From Gemmiger_A avium (GTDB lineage: Bacteria; Bacillota; Clostridia; Oscillospirales; Ruminococcaceae), in NCBI GenBank assembly GCA_019114585.1, contig DXFE01000102.1, positions 1 through 10,672 of the forward strand: a stretch of DNA of 10,672 nucleotides, given 5' to 3'. Each line of letters opens with the position of its first letter. Positions within the stretch are counted from its first letter, which is position 1. Shown one piece after another: positions 1 through 6,126 of the stretch. Below the pieces are notes generated by a model. The model worked only from the letters and a program-made list of their open reading frames with translations. It had not been told where the DNA came from and searched no databases. The position numbers and the translations under genes were made by a program.

Positions 1-437
1 AGGGATTCCGGGGTCAGGAACTCGTCCTCGTCCAGATGCATGGGCACCGGATGCAGGCCGGTGGCCAGATAGGTATAGATGATCTCGCTGCAGTAGCCCA
101 CCGTGGGCCAGATGGGGTGCAGGTCCCGCCAATGGTCGGCGGCCAGGCCCGCTTCCTCGCCCAGCTCCCGCTTGGCGGCCTCCAGCGGGTCTTCGCCCTT
201 TTCCAGCTTGCCGGCGGGCAGCTCCCAGATCTCCTGCCCGAACGCATACCGGAACTGCCGCACCAGGTACACCCGGTTATCCTCGGTCAGGGCCGCCACG
301 CAGGCGCCCCCGTGATGATGCACGATCTCCCGGATGCCCTCGGCCCCGTTTTCCAGGGTCACGGTGTCCTTGGTTACGGTGAATACGCGGCCGCGGTAGA
401 TCTCCTCGCTGCCGGTCCGGGTCTCAAAATGCGCCAT
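1..437 (-). CDS. NUDIX hydrolase, ADP-ribose pyrophosphatase-like (partial, C-terminus off the window)
   Basis: Probably hydrolyses ADP-ribose or a related nucleoside diphosphate sugar to AMP and a sugar phosphate in the cytoplasm. The 145 visible residues contain a perfect Nudix box (GX5EX7REUXEEXGU) at about residues 76-98, with the metal-binding REL-GEEAGL core. The preceding ELPAGK segment and the following PTVGYCSE segment are typical of the ADP-ribose pyrophosphatase branch (known family features). Family members are usually about 180 residues, so some 35 residues are missing beyond base 1. The start is ATG at 437, preceded by AAAGGAG lying inside the end of the upstream CBS-domain gene. 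Only 2 bp separate the two genes, so they are very likely cotranscribed. Substrate is inferred from the family; another Nudix substrate cannot be excluded. Confidence 0.9.
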   Translation of the reverse strand, partial: MAHFETRTGSEEIYRGRVFTVTKDTVTLENGAEGIREIVHHHGGACVAALTEDNRVYLVRQFRYAFGQEIWELPAGKLEKGEDPLEAAKRELGEEAGLAADHWRDLHPIWPTVGYCSEIIYTYLATGLHPVPMHLDEDEFLTPES

Positions 438-439
438 AG

Positions 440-1390
440 TCAGTCCTCTCCTTTCGCGGCGGCGGCTGCCTCGGCGCACCGGGCCAGCACCCGCACCACC
501 CGGCGGCTGGCCACCCGCTGCACCGTGAACTCCACGCCGCCCCATTCCACCCGGGCGGCTTCGCCCTCGGCGGGAATGTGGCCCAGGCGGTCCGCCACAA
601 GGCCGCCCACCGTGTCGAACTCCTCGTCCTCGCTGCGCTCCGGCAGGGGCAGATCCAGCGCGTCAAACAGATCTTCCAGATCCAGCGCCGCGTCCACGCT
701 CACGCTGCCGTCCTCATTGCGGGTCAGGGGCTCTTCCTCGTTGTCGTACTCGTCCTGGATGTTGCCCACGATCTCTTCCAGAATGTCCTCCATGGTCACG
801 ATGCCGGCGGTGCCGCCGTACTCGTCCACCACAATGGCGATCAGGCATTTCTTGCGCTTGAAGTCCAGCAGCAGCTCCCGGGCGGGGCGGCTTTCCGGCA
901 CGAACATCGCCTGGCGCACAAAGGACTGCACCGGGCTGTCCAGCTCCTCCGGGTGATCCACCAGCCGCAGCAGGTCCTTTACATACAGCATGCCGGCCAC
1001 GTCGTCCAGGCTGCCTTTGTATACCGGCAGGCGGCTGTTGCCGCTTTCCAGCGCCGCCGCCACCGCCTGCCGGCAGCTGGCGGTCAGCTCCACGGCGGTG
1101 ACCTCGGTGCGGTGGGTCATGATGTCCCCCGCGCACACATCGTCCAGATCAAAGATGTTGTTGATCATCCGTTTCTGGCTTTCGTCGATCTCTTCCTCGT
1201 CCGCGTCGTCCATGATCTCGAGGAACTCCTCCTCGGTCACCCGCTCCTTGCCGCCCAGGCCCGCCGGGGCCAGCAGCCGGTCCAGCCAGGCGGGCAGGGT
1301 CAGCTTCTTGGCCAGCACCCAGCCCACCACAAAACATACCAGCCCTGCCGCCAGGGCCACCAGCAAAATCGTAAGACCATCCGGGTCCAT
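440..1390 (-). CDS. CorC/HlyC-family protein with one membrane segment and a CBS pair
   Basis: The protein has 316 residues. A single hydrophobic segment lies at about residues 6-28, followed by an acidic linker (EEEFLEIMDDADEEEID, about 53-69). A CBS pair follows: CBS1 from DIMTHR at 89 to about 145, and CBS2 around 160-210 with the highly conserved VVDEYGGTAGIVTMEDILEE stretch. A C-terminal CorC_HlyC domain occupies about 225-305. Members are annotated as hemolysin-related or as magnesium/cobalt efflux (CorC, CNNM) proteins; the CBS pair binds adenine nucleotides in studied CNNM relatives. Full CNNM proteins carry a several-helix DUF21 membrane domain that is absent here, so this is the short form and may regulate rather than transport. 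ATG at 1390 has a GGGAGG site and a strong promoter upstream. The NUDIX gene follows 2 bp downstream. Confidence 0.9.
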   Translation of the reverse strand: MDPDGLTILLVALAAGLVCFVVGWVLAKKLTLPAWLDRLLAPAGLGGKERVTEEEFLEIMDDADEEEIDESQKRMINNIFDLDDVCAGDIMTHRTEVTAVELTASCRQAVAAALESGNSRLPVYKGSLDDVAGMLYVKDLLRLVDHPEELDSPVQSFVRQAMFVPESRPARELLLDFKRKKCLIAIVVDEYGGTAGIVTMEDILEEIVGNIQDEYDNEEEPLTRNEDGSVSVDAALDLEDLFDALDLPLPERSEDEEFDTVGGLVADRLGHIPAEGEAARVEWGGVEFTVQRVASRRVVRVLARCAEAAAAAKGED

Positions 1391-1450
1391 CTGTAAACTC
1401 CCTCCCGCCGGGTGTTCCGGCGCTTTTGTGAGCTATGTTATACAACTTGT

Positions 1451-1479
1451 ATTGTAGTAAAAACAAACCCGCCCGTCAA
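1451..1479 (-). promoter_or_regulatory. Sigma-A type promoter of the CBS-domain gene
   Basis: On the minus strand TTGACG (1474-1479) and TACAAT (1451-1456) are separated by exactly 17 bases. The predicted start is near 1444, giving a leader of about 54 nt before ATG at 1390. The -35 box lies partly in the loop of the terminator of the upstream sigma operon, and its poly-T tract forms part of the spacer. A 13-bp palindrome (1440-1452) overlaps the end of the -10 box and the predicted start. Confidence 0.75.
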
Positions 1480-1491
1480 GCGGCGGGCGGG
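1459..1491 (-). terminator. Rho-independent terminator of the sigma/membrane-protein operon
   Basis: An 8-bp perfect GC stem, CCCGCCCG (minus-strand 1491-1484) paired with CGGGCGGG (1475-1468), encloses an 8-nt loop and is followed on the minus strand by TTTGTTTTT. It lies about 26 bp after the stop of the 1518-2159 gene. The T tract is only on the minus-strand side, so it acts in that direction. Confidence 0.85.
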
Positions 1492-1517
1492 TAAAATCCT
1501 TGTGATATGGCGCGGTT

Positions 1518-2159
1518 TCAGCCCTCTTTCGGCTCGGCGGTCAGGGGCACCCCCAGCCGCTGCAGGTCGGCCAGGGTCACCCGGCCGGATTCCAGCGCGG
1601 CGGCCAGCGGTTCGCTGCTGCCGTCCTCGTACAGGGCGGTGACACCATCCAGGCTGCCGGTCAGGTAGTAGACGGATTCCTCGTCTTCGCCCACCCGGGT
1701 CAGCACCGTATCCACCGGCTCGCCCTCTTCGGGCAGGCCCTCGATGGCGGTTACGGCCGGGGCGGTGACGGTGTCCGCCGTGACCTGGGACTTTTCGGCG
1801 GCGCTTTCCTCATCCGGGGCCATGGCCATTGCCTGGGGGGCGGCGGCGCGGGGCTCGGCCCCTTCACCGGCCGCGTCGTAGGCGGCCGCCATGTTCGGGG
1901 CCGCGGCACCGCCCGACGCGCCAAAGCCGTCCAGCCCGAGCATCGGGCCGTATTTCACCACCGGGATGGCGATCAGGATCAGGCAGGCCGCCGCGGCCAG
2001 CACGCCTTTCCAGGCGCGCCGCGGGTTTTTGACCACCTGCAGCCGGGGCGCCGCCGGGGAGGAGGCTGCCTCCATCGCCGCCCGGGTGCGGGCTTTCCAG
2101 TCGTCTGAGGCGGTCACCTTGTTCAGGGCGCTGCGGTAGGCGTCTTCCGGTCGGCTCAT
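1518..2159 (-). CDS. Single-pass membrane protein, probable anti-sigma factor
   Basis: The protein has 213 residues and I do not recognise a named family. The N-terminal part (1-48) is short, basic and likely cytoplasmic (SRPEDAYRSALNKVTASDDWK). One hydrophobic segment (about 49-68) is preceded by KNPRRAWK, which predicts the N-terminus inside. An Ala/Pro-rich linker follows (80-120), then an outward acidic C-terminal part (140-213). There is no HxxxCxxC zinc motif of the ZAS anti-sigma class. The anti-sigma role is inferred from position: its ATG at 2159 overlaps the sigma stop as ATGA, a standard arrangement for translationally coupled sigma/anti-sigma pairs. The GGAGAGG site is inside the end of the sigma gene. 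The frame stays open upstream to 2429, but that part reads as the sigma gene in another frame. A strong terminator follows. Confidence 0.8.
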   Translation of the reverse strand: MSRPEDAYRSALNKVTASDDWKARTRAAMEAASSPAAPRLQVVKNPRRAWKGVLAAAACLILIAIPVVKYGPMLGLDGFGASGGAAAPNMAAAYDAAGEGAEPRAAAPQAMAMAPDEESAAEKSQVTADTVTAPAVTAIEGLPEEGEPVDTVLTRVGEDEESVYYLTGSLDGVTALYEDGSSEPLAAALESGRVTLADLQRLGVPLTAEPKEG

Positions 2160-2674
2160 GGCAATTCCTCTCCTTCCAGTTGGTCTTTCAGCTTCGCCCG
2201 CGCACGGCTCAGCTGGCTGAGCACCGTGTTCTGGCTGCGGTCCAGCAGGCGGGCGATCTCGGCGGTGGAATACCCCTCGATATAATGCAGGTACACCACC
2301 TGCCGGTACTTCATCGGCAGTGCGGCCACCGCCTCCAGCACCCCGCTTTCCTCGGGGGTAAAGGCGGGCAGGGTTTCGTCCAGCCCCTCGGTGCGGCGCT
2401 GCCAGGCGCTGCGGAAATGGCTCTTGCACCGGTTGATGGTGGCCCGCAGCAGCCAGGCTTTCTGGTGTTCGGGGCTCTCAAAGGCAGGCTGACGCTGCAC
2501 CAGGGTCAGAAAGACGTCCTGGGCCATATCTTCGGCGTCGGCCATGTTCTTCACCAGCCCGAAGGCGGTGCGCACCACCATGTCGCCGTAGTATTCCAGC
2601 GCCTGTTCGGGCGTCAGCACCTGGGCCGCCGTCATCGTACCCGCCCTTCCTTCTTGTAGGCTTCTGTCCTGCAT
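2156..2674 (-). CDS. RNA polymerase sigma-70 family factor, ECF type
   Basis: This 172-residue protein directs RNA polymerase to a dedicated promoter set. Region 2 covers about residues 26-90 (YYGDMVVRTAFGLVKNMADAEDMAQDVF, shown here as its two halves YYGDMVVRTAF and DAEDMAQDVFLTL, then AWLLRATINRCKSHFR). Region 4 covers about 115-165 (ALPMKYRQVVYLHYIEGYS, then the helix-turn-helix TAEIARLLDRSQNTVLSQLS and RARAKLK). No region 1 or 3 is present, as expected for ECF factors. I chose ATG at 2674 because GGGAGG lies 9 nt upstream. A GTG at 2680 is too close to that site, and ATG at 2635 with an AAGGAAGG site is a credible alternative. The gene is first in a two-gene operon with its likely membrane-bound antagonist. 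Target promoters and stimulus are unknown. Confidence 0.93.
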   Translation of the reverse strand: MQDRSLQEGRAGTMTAAQVLTPEQALEYYGDMVVRTAFGLVKNMADAEDMAQDVFLTLVQRQPAFESPEHQKAWLLRATINRCKSHFRSAWQRRTEGLDETLPAFTPEESGVLEAVAALPMKYRQVVYLHYIEGYSTAEIARLLDRSQNTVLSQLSRARAKLKDQLEGEELP

Positions 2675-2732
2675 ACGCACGGACCTCCCGGATTATTGCA
2701 TCGTTGCGCGGCTTTTTTCGGCCGCTTTTCCT

Positions 2733-2761
2733 ATTGTATCGGGTCGGCCGGGCAAATGCAA
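2733..2761 (-). promoter_or_regulatory. Promoter of the sigma/anti-sigma operon
   Basis: The minus strand has TTGCAT (2756-2761), a 17-bp spacer and TACAAT (2733-2738). Transcription would start near 2726, about 50 nt before ATG at 2674. A small GCGGC/GCCGC hairpin (2708-2725) would form at the very 5' end of the transcript. This looks like a housekeeping promoter rather than an autoregulated ECF-type site, though the ECF recognition sequence is not known. Confidence 0.65.
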
Positions 2762-2783
2762 TCGGCTTTTTGCCCGAAAAGGC

Positions 2784-2813
2784 TTGCGGCGGATGGGGGA
2801 TTGGTTGTACTAT
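2784..2813 (+). promoter_or_regulatory. Probable promoter of the transketolase operon
   Basis: TTGCGG (2784-2789) and TACTAT (2808-2813) are 18 bp apart. The predicted start near 2820 leaves a leader of about 60 nt before ATG at 2883. The match is weaker than for the divergent promoter, whose -35 box is only 22 bp away, so the two promoters face away from one another across a very short region. Confidence 0.45.
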
Positions 2814-2882
2814 AAGAATGTATAGGCTGTGCCCGCCGACGGGCCGGCCACTCAAGGATGATGAACAAAGGGGGTCCCCACC

Positions 2883-3728
2883 ATGGAACAATCCGAACGC
2901 ATCGCCCTGCGCCGCGCCGCTGCCCGGCTGCGGCTGGACGTGCTGGAAGAGGTGTTCTCGGCGCAGTCCGGCCATCCGGGCGGCGCGCTGAGCAGCGCTG
3001 AAATCTTCACCTGGCTGTACAACAAGGAACTGAACGTTGACCCGGCCCAGCCCCGCTGGTCCGACCGGGACCGCTTCGTGCTGAGCAAGGGCCACAGCAG
3101 CCCCGGCCTGTACGCGGCGCTGGCCCGGCGCGGGTTCTTTGACCCGGCGCTGCTGCCCACCTTCCGCAAGAGCGGCTCGATCCTGCAGGGGCATCCCGAT
3201 ATGAAGAAGATCCCCGGCGTGGACATGACCAGCGGCAGCCTGGGCCAGGGCGTGAGCGCCGCCTGCGGCATGGCGCTGGCCGCCAAGCTGGACGGCGCGT
3301 CCTGGCGGGTGTACACCCTGCTGGGCGACGGCGAGATGGAAGAGGGCCAGGTGTGGGAGGCCGCCATGTTTGCCGCCCACAAGAAGCTGGACAACATGTG
3401 CTGGATCGTGGACTCCAACGGCCTGCAGATCGACGGCCGGGTGGAGGACGTGGCCGGCCCCGGCCCGCTGGACAAGAAGTTCGAGGGCTTCGGTTTCCAT
3501 GTGCTGAAGGTGGACGGCCACGACTTTGACGCGCTGGAGGCCGCCTTTGCTGCCGCCCGCGCCGAGAAGGGCCGCCCCACCGTGATCCTGGCGTCCACCG
3601 TCAAGGGCAAGGGGGTCAGCTTCATGGAGGATCAGGCCGGCTGGCACGGCAAGGCCCCGAACGCCGAGCAGTATGCCCAGGCAAAACAGGAACTGGAGGC
3701 CGAACTGGCCCGCTGGGAGGTGGAGTAA
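2883..3728 (+). CDS. Transketolase, N-terminal (TPP-binding) subunit
   Basis: This is the first half of a split transketolase, which moves two-carbon ketol units between sugar phosphates in the non-oxidative pentose phosphate pathway in the cytoplasm. Its 281 residues match the usual length of the N-terminal subunit. The thiamine diphosphate and metal motif is GDGE (148-151) with N179 about 28 residues later. Conserved histidines of the active site are in SGHPGG (H31), SKGHSSPG (H71) and GHPD (H104). TSGSLGQGVS (117-126) is also typical of transketolases. ATG at 2883 has an AAAGGGGG site 8 nt upstream. The C-terminal subunit starts on the base after the TAA stop, so the two should be made together and assemble as a heteromeric enzyme. 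A dehydrogenase E1 or DXP synthase is less likely given the motif set. Confidence 0.96.
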   Translation: MEQSERIALRRAAARLRLDVLEEVFSAQSGHPGGALSSAEIFTWLYNKELNVDPAQPRWSDRDRFVLSKGHSSPGLYAALARRGFFDPALLPTFRKSGSILQGHPDMKKIPGVDMTSGSLGQGVSAACGMALAAKLDGASWRVYTLLGDGEMEEGQVWEAAMFAAHKKLDNMCWIVDSNGLQIDGRVEDVAGPGPLDKKFEGFGFHVLKVDGHDFDALEAAFAAARAEKGRPTVILASTVKGKGVSFMEDQAGWHGKAPNAEQYAQAKQELEAELARWEVE

Positions 3729-4679
3729 ATGGAACCGATCAAGGAAGCAACCCGAGTAAGTTTCGGTAAGGCGCTGGCCGAGCTGGCGCCGGAATATCCC
3801 GGCCTGGTGGTGCTGGACGCGGACCTGGCGGCTGCCACCCGCACCGACATCTTTGCCAAGGCCTGGCCCGACCGGTTTGTGGACTGCGGCATCGCCGAGT
3901 GCAACATGCTGGGCGTGGCGGCCGGTCTGGCGGCGGCGGGCAAGATCCCCGTGGCGGCCAGCTTTGCCATGTTCAGCGCCGGGCGCGCCTTTGAGCAGAT
4001 CCGCAACTCGGTGGGGTATCCCCATCTGAACGTGAAGATCGCCGGCAGCCACGCGGGCGTAAGCGTGGGCGAGGACGGCGCTACCCACCAGTGCCTGGAG
4101 GACGTGGCCCTGATGCGCACCATCCCGGGCATGACCGTTCTCTGCCCGGCGGACGCCTTCTCCATGCGGGAAGCGGTGCGGGCCATGCTGGACCATGAGG
4201 GCCCGGTGTACATCCGCCTGGGCCGTCTGGCGGTGAACAGCATCTACCACGACCGTCCCGCCGGCTGGCTGAAGATCGGCAAGGGCGAGGTGCTGCGTGA
4301 GGGCGCCGACGTGACCCTGCTGGCCGCCGGCCTGGAGGTGCAGGAGGCTCTGGCCGCCGCCGAGCTGCTGGCCGCCCAGGGCGTGAACGCCGCCGTGGCC
4401 GACATGCACACCATCAAGCCGCTGGACGCCGAGCTGGTGGCCGAACTGGCCCGCAAGACCGGCGCCGTGGTCACCGCCGAGGAGCACAACGCCATCGGCG
4501 GCCTGGGCGACGCGGTGCTGGCCGCGCTGGCCGACGCCGACGTGCGGGTGCCGGTGGAAAAGGTGGCCGTGCAGGACGTGTACGGCCATTCCGGCAAGGG
4601 CGACGAGCTGCTGGGCGAGTTTGGCCTGCGGGCGAAGGACATCGCCGCGGCCGCCCTGCGTGTGATCGCGCGCAAGTAA
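3729..4679 (+). CDS. Transketolase, C-terminal (pyrimidine-binding) subunit
   Basis: The second half of the split transketolase, 316 residues. The pyrimidine-binding domain spans about 5-170, and a transketolase C-terminal domain spans about 185-310. The catalytic glutamate that activates thiamine diphosphate is E57 in DCGIAECNM, and the conserved active-site histidine is H120 in GEDGATHQ. ADAFSMREAV and the HNAIGGLGDAV segment are typical of this half. It begins immediately after the stop of the N-terminal subunit with zero spacing. Its ribosome site, GGGAGGTGGAG, is coded in the last codons of that gene, implying coupled translation and fixed stoichiometry. A hairpin with a short T tract follows at 4695-4725. 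Confidence 0.96.
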   Translation: MEPIKEATRVSFGKALAELAPEYPGLVVLDADLAAATRTDIFAKAWPDRFVDCGIAECNMLGVAAGLAAAGKIPVAASFAMFSAGRAFEQIRNSVGYPHLNVKIAGSHAGVSVGEDGATHQCLEDVALMRTIPGMTVLCPADAFSMREAVRAMLDHEGPVYIRLGRLAVNSIYHDRPAGWLKIGKGEVLREGADVTLLAAGLEVQEALAAAELLAAQGVNAAVADMHTIKPLDAELVAELARKTGAVVTAEEHNAIGGLGDAVLAALADADVRVPVEKVAVQDVYGHSGKGDELLGEFGLRAKDIAAAALRVIARK

Positions 4680-4694
4680 CCGAATATCCGGCAG

Positions 4695-4725
4695 GGAGCC
4701 GCGTCGGGCTGACGCGGCTCCTTTT
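4695..4725 (+). terminator. Hairpin after the transketolase genes, probable terminator
   Basis: A perfect 11-bp stem (GGAGCCGCGTC at 4695-4705, GACGCGGCTCC at 4711-4721) encloses a GGGCT loop and is followed by only four T residues. The weak T tract and the lack of a clear promoter before the next gene at 4747 suggest partial read-through. Confidence 0.7.
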
Positions 4726-4746
4726 ACAAAACAGGAGGAAACAGCC

Positions 4747-5274
4747 ATGCGGGAACTTCTCATCGTGGTGGATATGCAGAACGATTTTCTCACCGGGGCG
4801 CTGGGCACCCCCGAGGGGCAGGCGGTGCTGCCCGGGGTAACGGCGCTGGCCCGGGACTGGGCCGGGGAGCTGGTCTTTACCCGGGACACCCACACCCCCG
4901 ACTACCTGAACACCCAGGAGGGCAAAAACCTGCCGGTGGTGCACTGCGTGCAGGGCACCGAGGGCTGGCAGCTGGCCCCGGAACTGGACGCTCTGGCCAA
5001 AGAGCGGGGCTGTAAGGTGTTTGACAAGCCCGCCTTCGGCAGCACCCAGCTGGCCCACTGGGCCGCGATGGAGCACGCCCGGGAACCCTTTGCCCGCATC
5101 AGCCTGGTTGGCGTCTGCACCGACATCTGCGTGCTGAGCAACGCCCTGCTGCTGAAAGCCGCCCTGCCGGAGGTGCCGGTGCGGGTGTACGGCAGCCTGT
5201 GCGCCGGGGTCAGCCCGGCCAGCCATACCCGGGCGCTGGAGGCCATGCAGGTGTGTCAGGTGGAAGTGGTATGA
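4747..5274 (+). CDS. pncA: Nicotinamidase-like cysteine hydrolase (isochorismatase superfamily)
   Basis: Probably deamidates nicotinamide to nicotinate for NAD salvage in the cytoplasm. In 175 residues the whole catalytic set of known nicotinamidases is visible. The catalytic Asp is D9 in IVVDMQNDF, the lysine K94 in VFDKPAFGST, and the nucleophile C128 in GVCTDICV. The metal ligands are D47 and H49 in TRDTHTPDY and H66 in VVHCVQGTEGW. The intact metal site argues for a nicotinamidase rather than a generic isochorismatase-fold hydrolase, but substrate is inferred. The protein is slightly shorter than the usual 180-210 residues. ATG at 4747 has AGGAGG 8 nt upstream. Its TGA overlaps the start of the pentapeptide-repeat gene (ATGA), so the two are coupled. 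No nicotinate phosphoribosyltransferase is in the window. Confidence 0.87.
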   Translation: MRELLIVVDMQNDFLTGALGTPEGQAVLPGVTALARDWAGELVFTRDTHTPDYLNTQEGKNLPVVHCVQGTEGWQLAPELDALAKERGCKVFDKPAFGSTQLAHWAAMEHAREPFARISLVGVCTDICVLSNALLLKAALPEVPVRVYGSLCAGVSPASHTRALEAMQVCQVEVV

Positions 5275-5903
5275 GCGGTGTGCGCATCCTGGCCCCGGTA
5301 CTGCCCGCGGCTTTGACCGACGCGGCCGCCTGGCCCGGCGGGGAACTGGCCGGGGCCCGGCTGCATGGGGCCAGCCTGGCGGGCGAGGATTTGCGGGAAT
5401 GCCGCCTGGAGGGCTGCCGGGTGGAGAGCTGCCGTCTGCTGGGCTGCGATCTGCGGGGGGCGGTGTTCCGGGACTGCGTCTTTGTGAACTGCGATTTTTC
5501 CGGCAGCAACCTGCGGGATACCTGGTTTCTGCGCTGCACCCTCACCGGGGTGCGGGCCGAGGGCGCGGATGTCAGCGGCGCCCGGCTGGAGCATGTTCTG
5601 CTCAAGGACAGCCGGCTGGAGGGGGTCAACCTGGACGGGGCCAGCCTGGCGGGCTGTGTCTTTGCGGACTGCCGGATGGCCGGGGCCTGGCTGACCGGCC
5701 TGCACGCCCGGGACTGGAAGCTGGAACGGTGCGACCTGACCCGGGCCAGTGTGGTGGGCACCCCGCTGCGGGACCAGGACCTGAGCGAGGGCAGCATTGA
5801 GGGGCTGGTGCTGAGCGAATCCGCCGCCGAGCTGCGGGGGGCTGTGGTGAGCCCTTTGCAGGCGGTGGAACTGGCCCGGCTGCTGGGGGTGCGTGTGCGC
5901 TGA
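5271..5903 (+). CDS. Pentapeptide-repeat protein, uninterrupted right-handed beta-helix
   Basis: The 210-residue protein is almost entirely pentapeptide repeat. The central hydrophobic residue (L, F, V, M, I or A) falls every five residues without a break from 26 to 181, which is 32 repeats or about eight quadrilateral coils. Ten cysteines (44, 49, 54, 59, 69, 74, 89, 129, 134, 154) all occupy the inward i-2 position. A short helical C-terminal cap follows (VVSPLQAVELARLLGV, 192-207). Known members include Qnr and MfpA, DNA mimics that bind gyrase, but most have no known role, and this one lacks the projecting loops seen in Gram-negative Qnr proteins. I chose ATG at 5271 because it overlaps the nicotinamidase stop; the frame is open back to 5199 only through coding sequence of that gene. 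Nothing suggests a signal peptide, so it is likely cytoplasmic. Confidence 0.92.
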   Translation: MSGVRILAPVLPAALTDAAAWPGGELAGARLHGASLAGEDLRECRLEGCRVESCRLLGCDLRGAVFRDCVFVNCDFSGSNLRDTWFLRCTLTGVRAEGADVSGARLEHVLLKDSRLEGVNLDGASLAGCVFADCRMAGAWLTGLHARDWKLERCDLTRASVVGTPLRDQDLSEGSIEGLVLSESAAELRGAVVSPLQAVELARLLGVRVR

Positions 5904-5914
5904 GCGAAAACGGA

Positions 5915-5950
5915 ACAGGGGCGGTACCGGCGGGTGCCGCCCCTGTTTTT
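5915..5950 (+). terminator. Rho-independent terminator of the nicotinamidase/pentapeptide operon
   Basis: A 14-bp stem with one G-U pair (ACAGGGGCGGTACC at 5915-5928, GGTGCCGCCCCTGT at 5933-5946) has a four-base loop and runs into TTTT. It starts 12 bases after the stop codon. Confidence 0.92.
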
Positions 5951-6005
5951 GGCTGCCTGAGGCGGAAAAACCGGCGTTACCACACAGATTTCACCGCCGT
6001 TCTGT

Positions 6006-6034
6006 TTGCTTTTTACGCACAGATATGGTACACT
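6006..6034 (+). promoter_or_regulatory. Promoter of the SGNH hydrolase gene
   Basis: TTGCTT (6006-6011), a 17-bp spacer and TACACT (6029-6034) predict a start near 6041 and a leader of about 85 nt. The leader can fold: GCCGGGA and TCCCGGC (about 6055-6082) form a 7-bp stem, and GCCCGC/GCGGGC (about 6091-6105) a second one close to the AAAGGAG site at 6111-6117. No known riboswitch class was recognised. Confidence 0.6.
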
Positions 6035-6126
6035 ATTCATGTGTTTGCCTTGCGCCGGGATGGGCGGTATGCCTTTCCCGGCCCGATTCTGCCCGCGGTG
6101 CGGGCGTGATAAAGGAGAGCGAATCT

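Noticed and set aside
36..1457. Plus-strand open frames opposite the NUDIX and CBS genes
   Set aside because: The minus strand carries clear Nudix and CBS/CorC motifs with ribosome sites and a promoter; the plus frames have no start signals or domain features.
2478..4895. Open frame of 805 codons on the minus strand, antisense to the transketolase genes
   Set aside because: The plus strand codes two complete proteins with all active-site motifs. The antisense frame is His/Gly/Gln/Ala-rich without domains and arises from GC-rich codon bias.
4747..5903. Pentapeptide protein as a quinolone-resistance (Qnr) gene
   Set aside because: Only the fold is shared. The characteristic Gram-negative Qnr loops and inter-domain glycine break are absent, so a resistance call is not supported.
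5893..6126. N-terminal extension of the SGNH hydrolase from 5893
   Set aside because: It would start inside the pentapeptide gene and cross its terminator and the downstream promoter. ATG at 6127 has an AAAGGAG site and opens directly into a signal-anchor.
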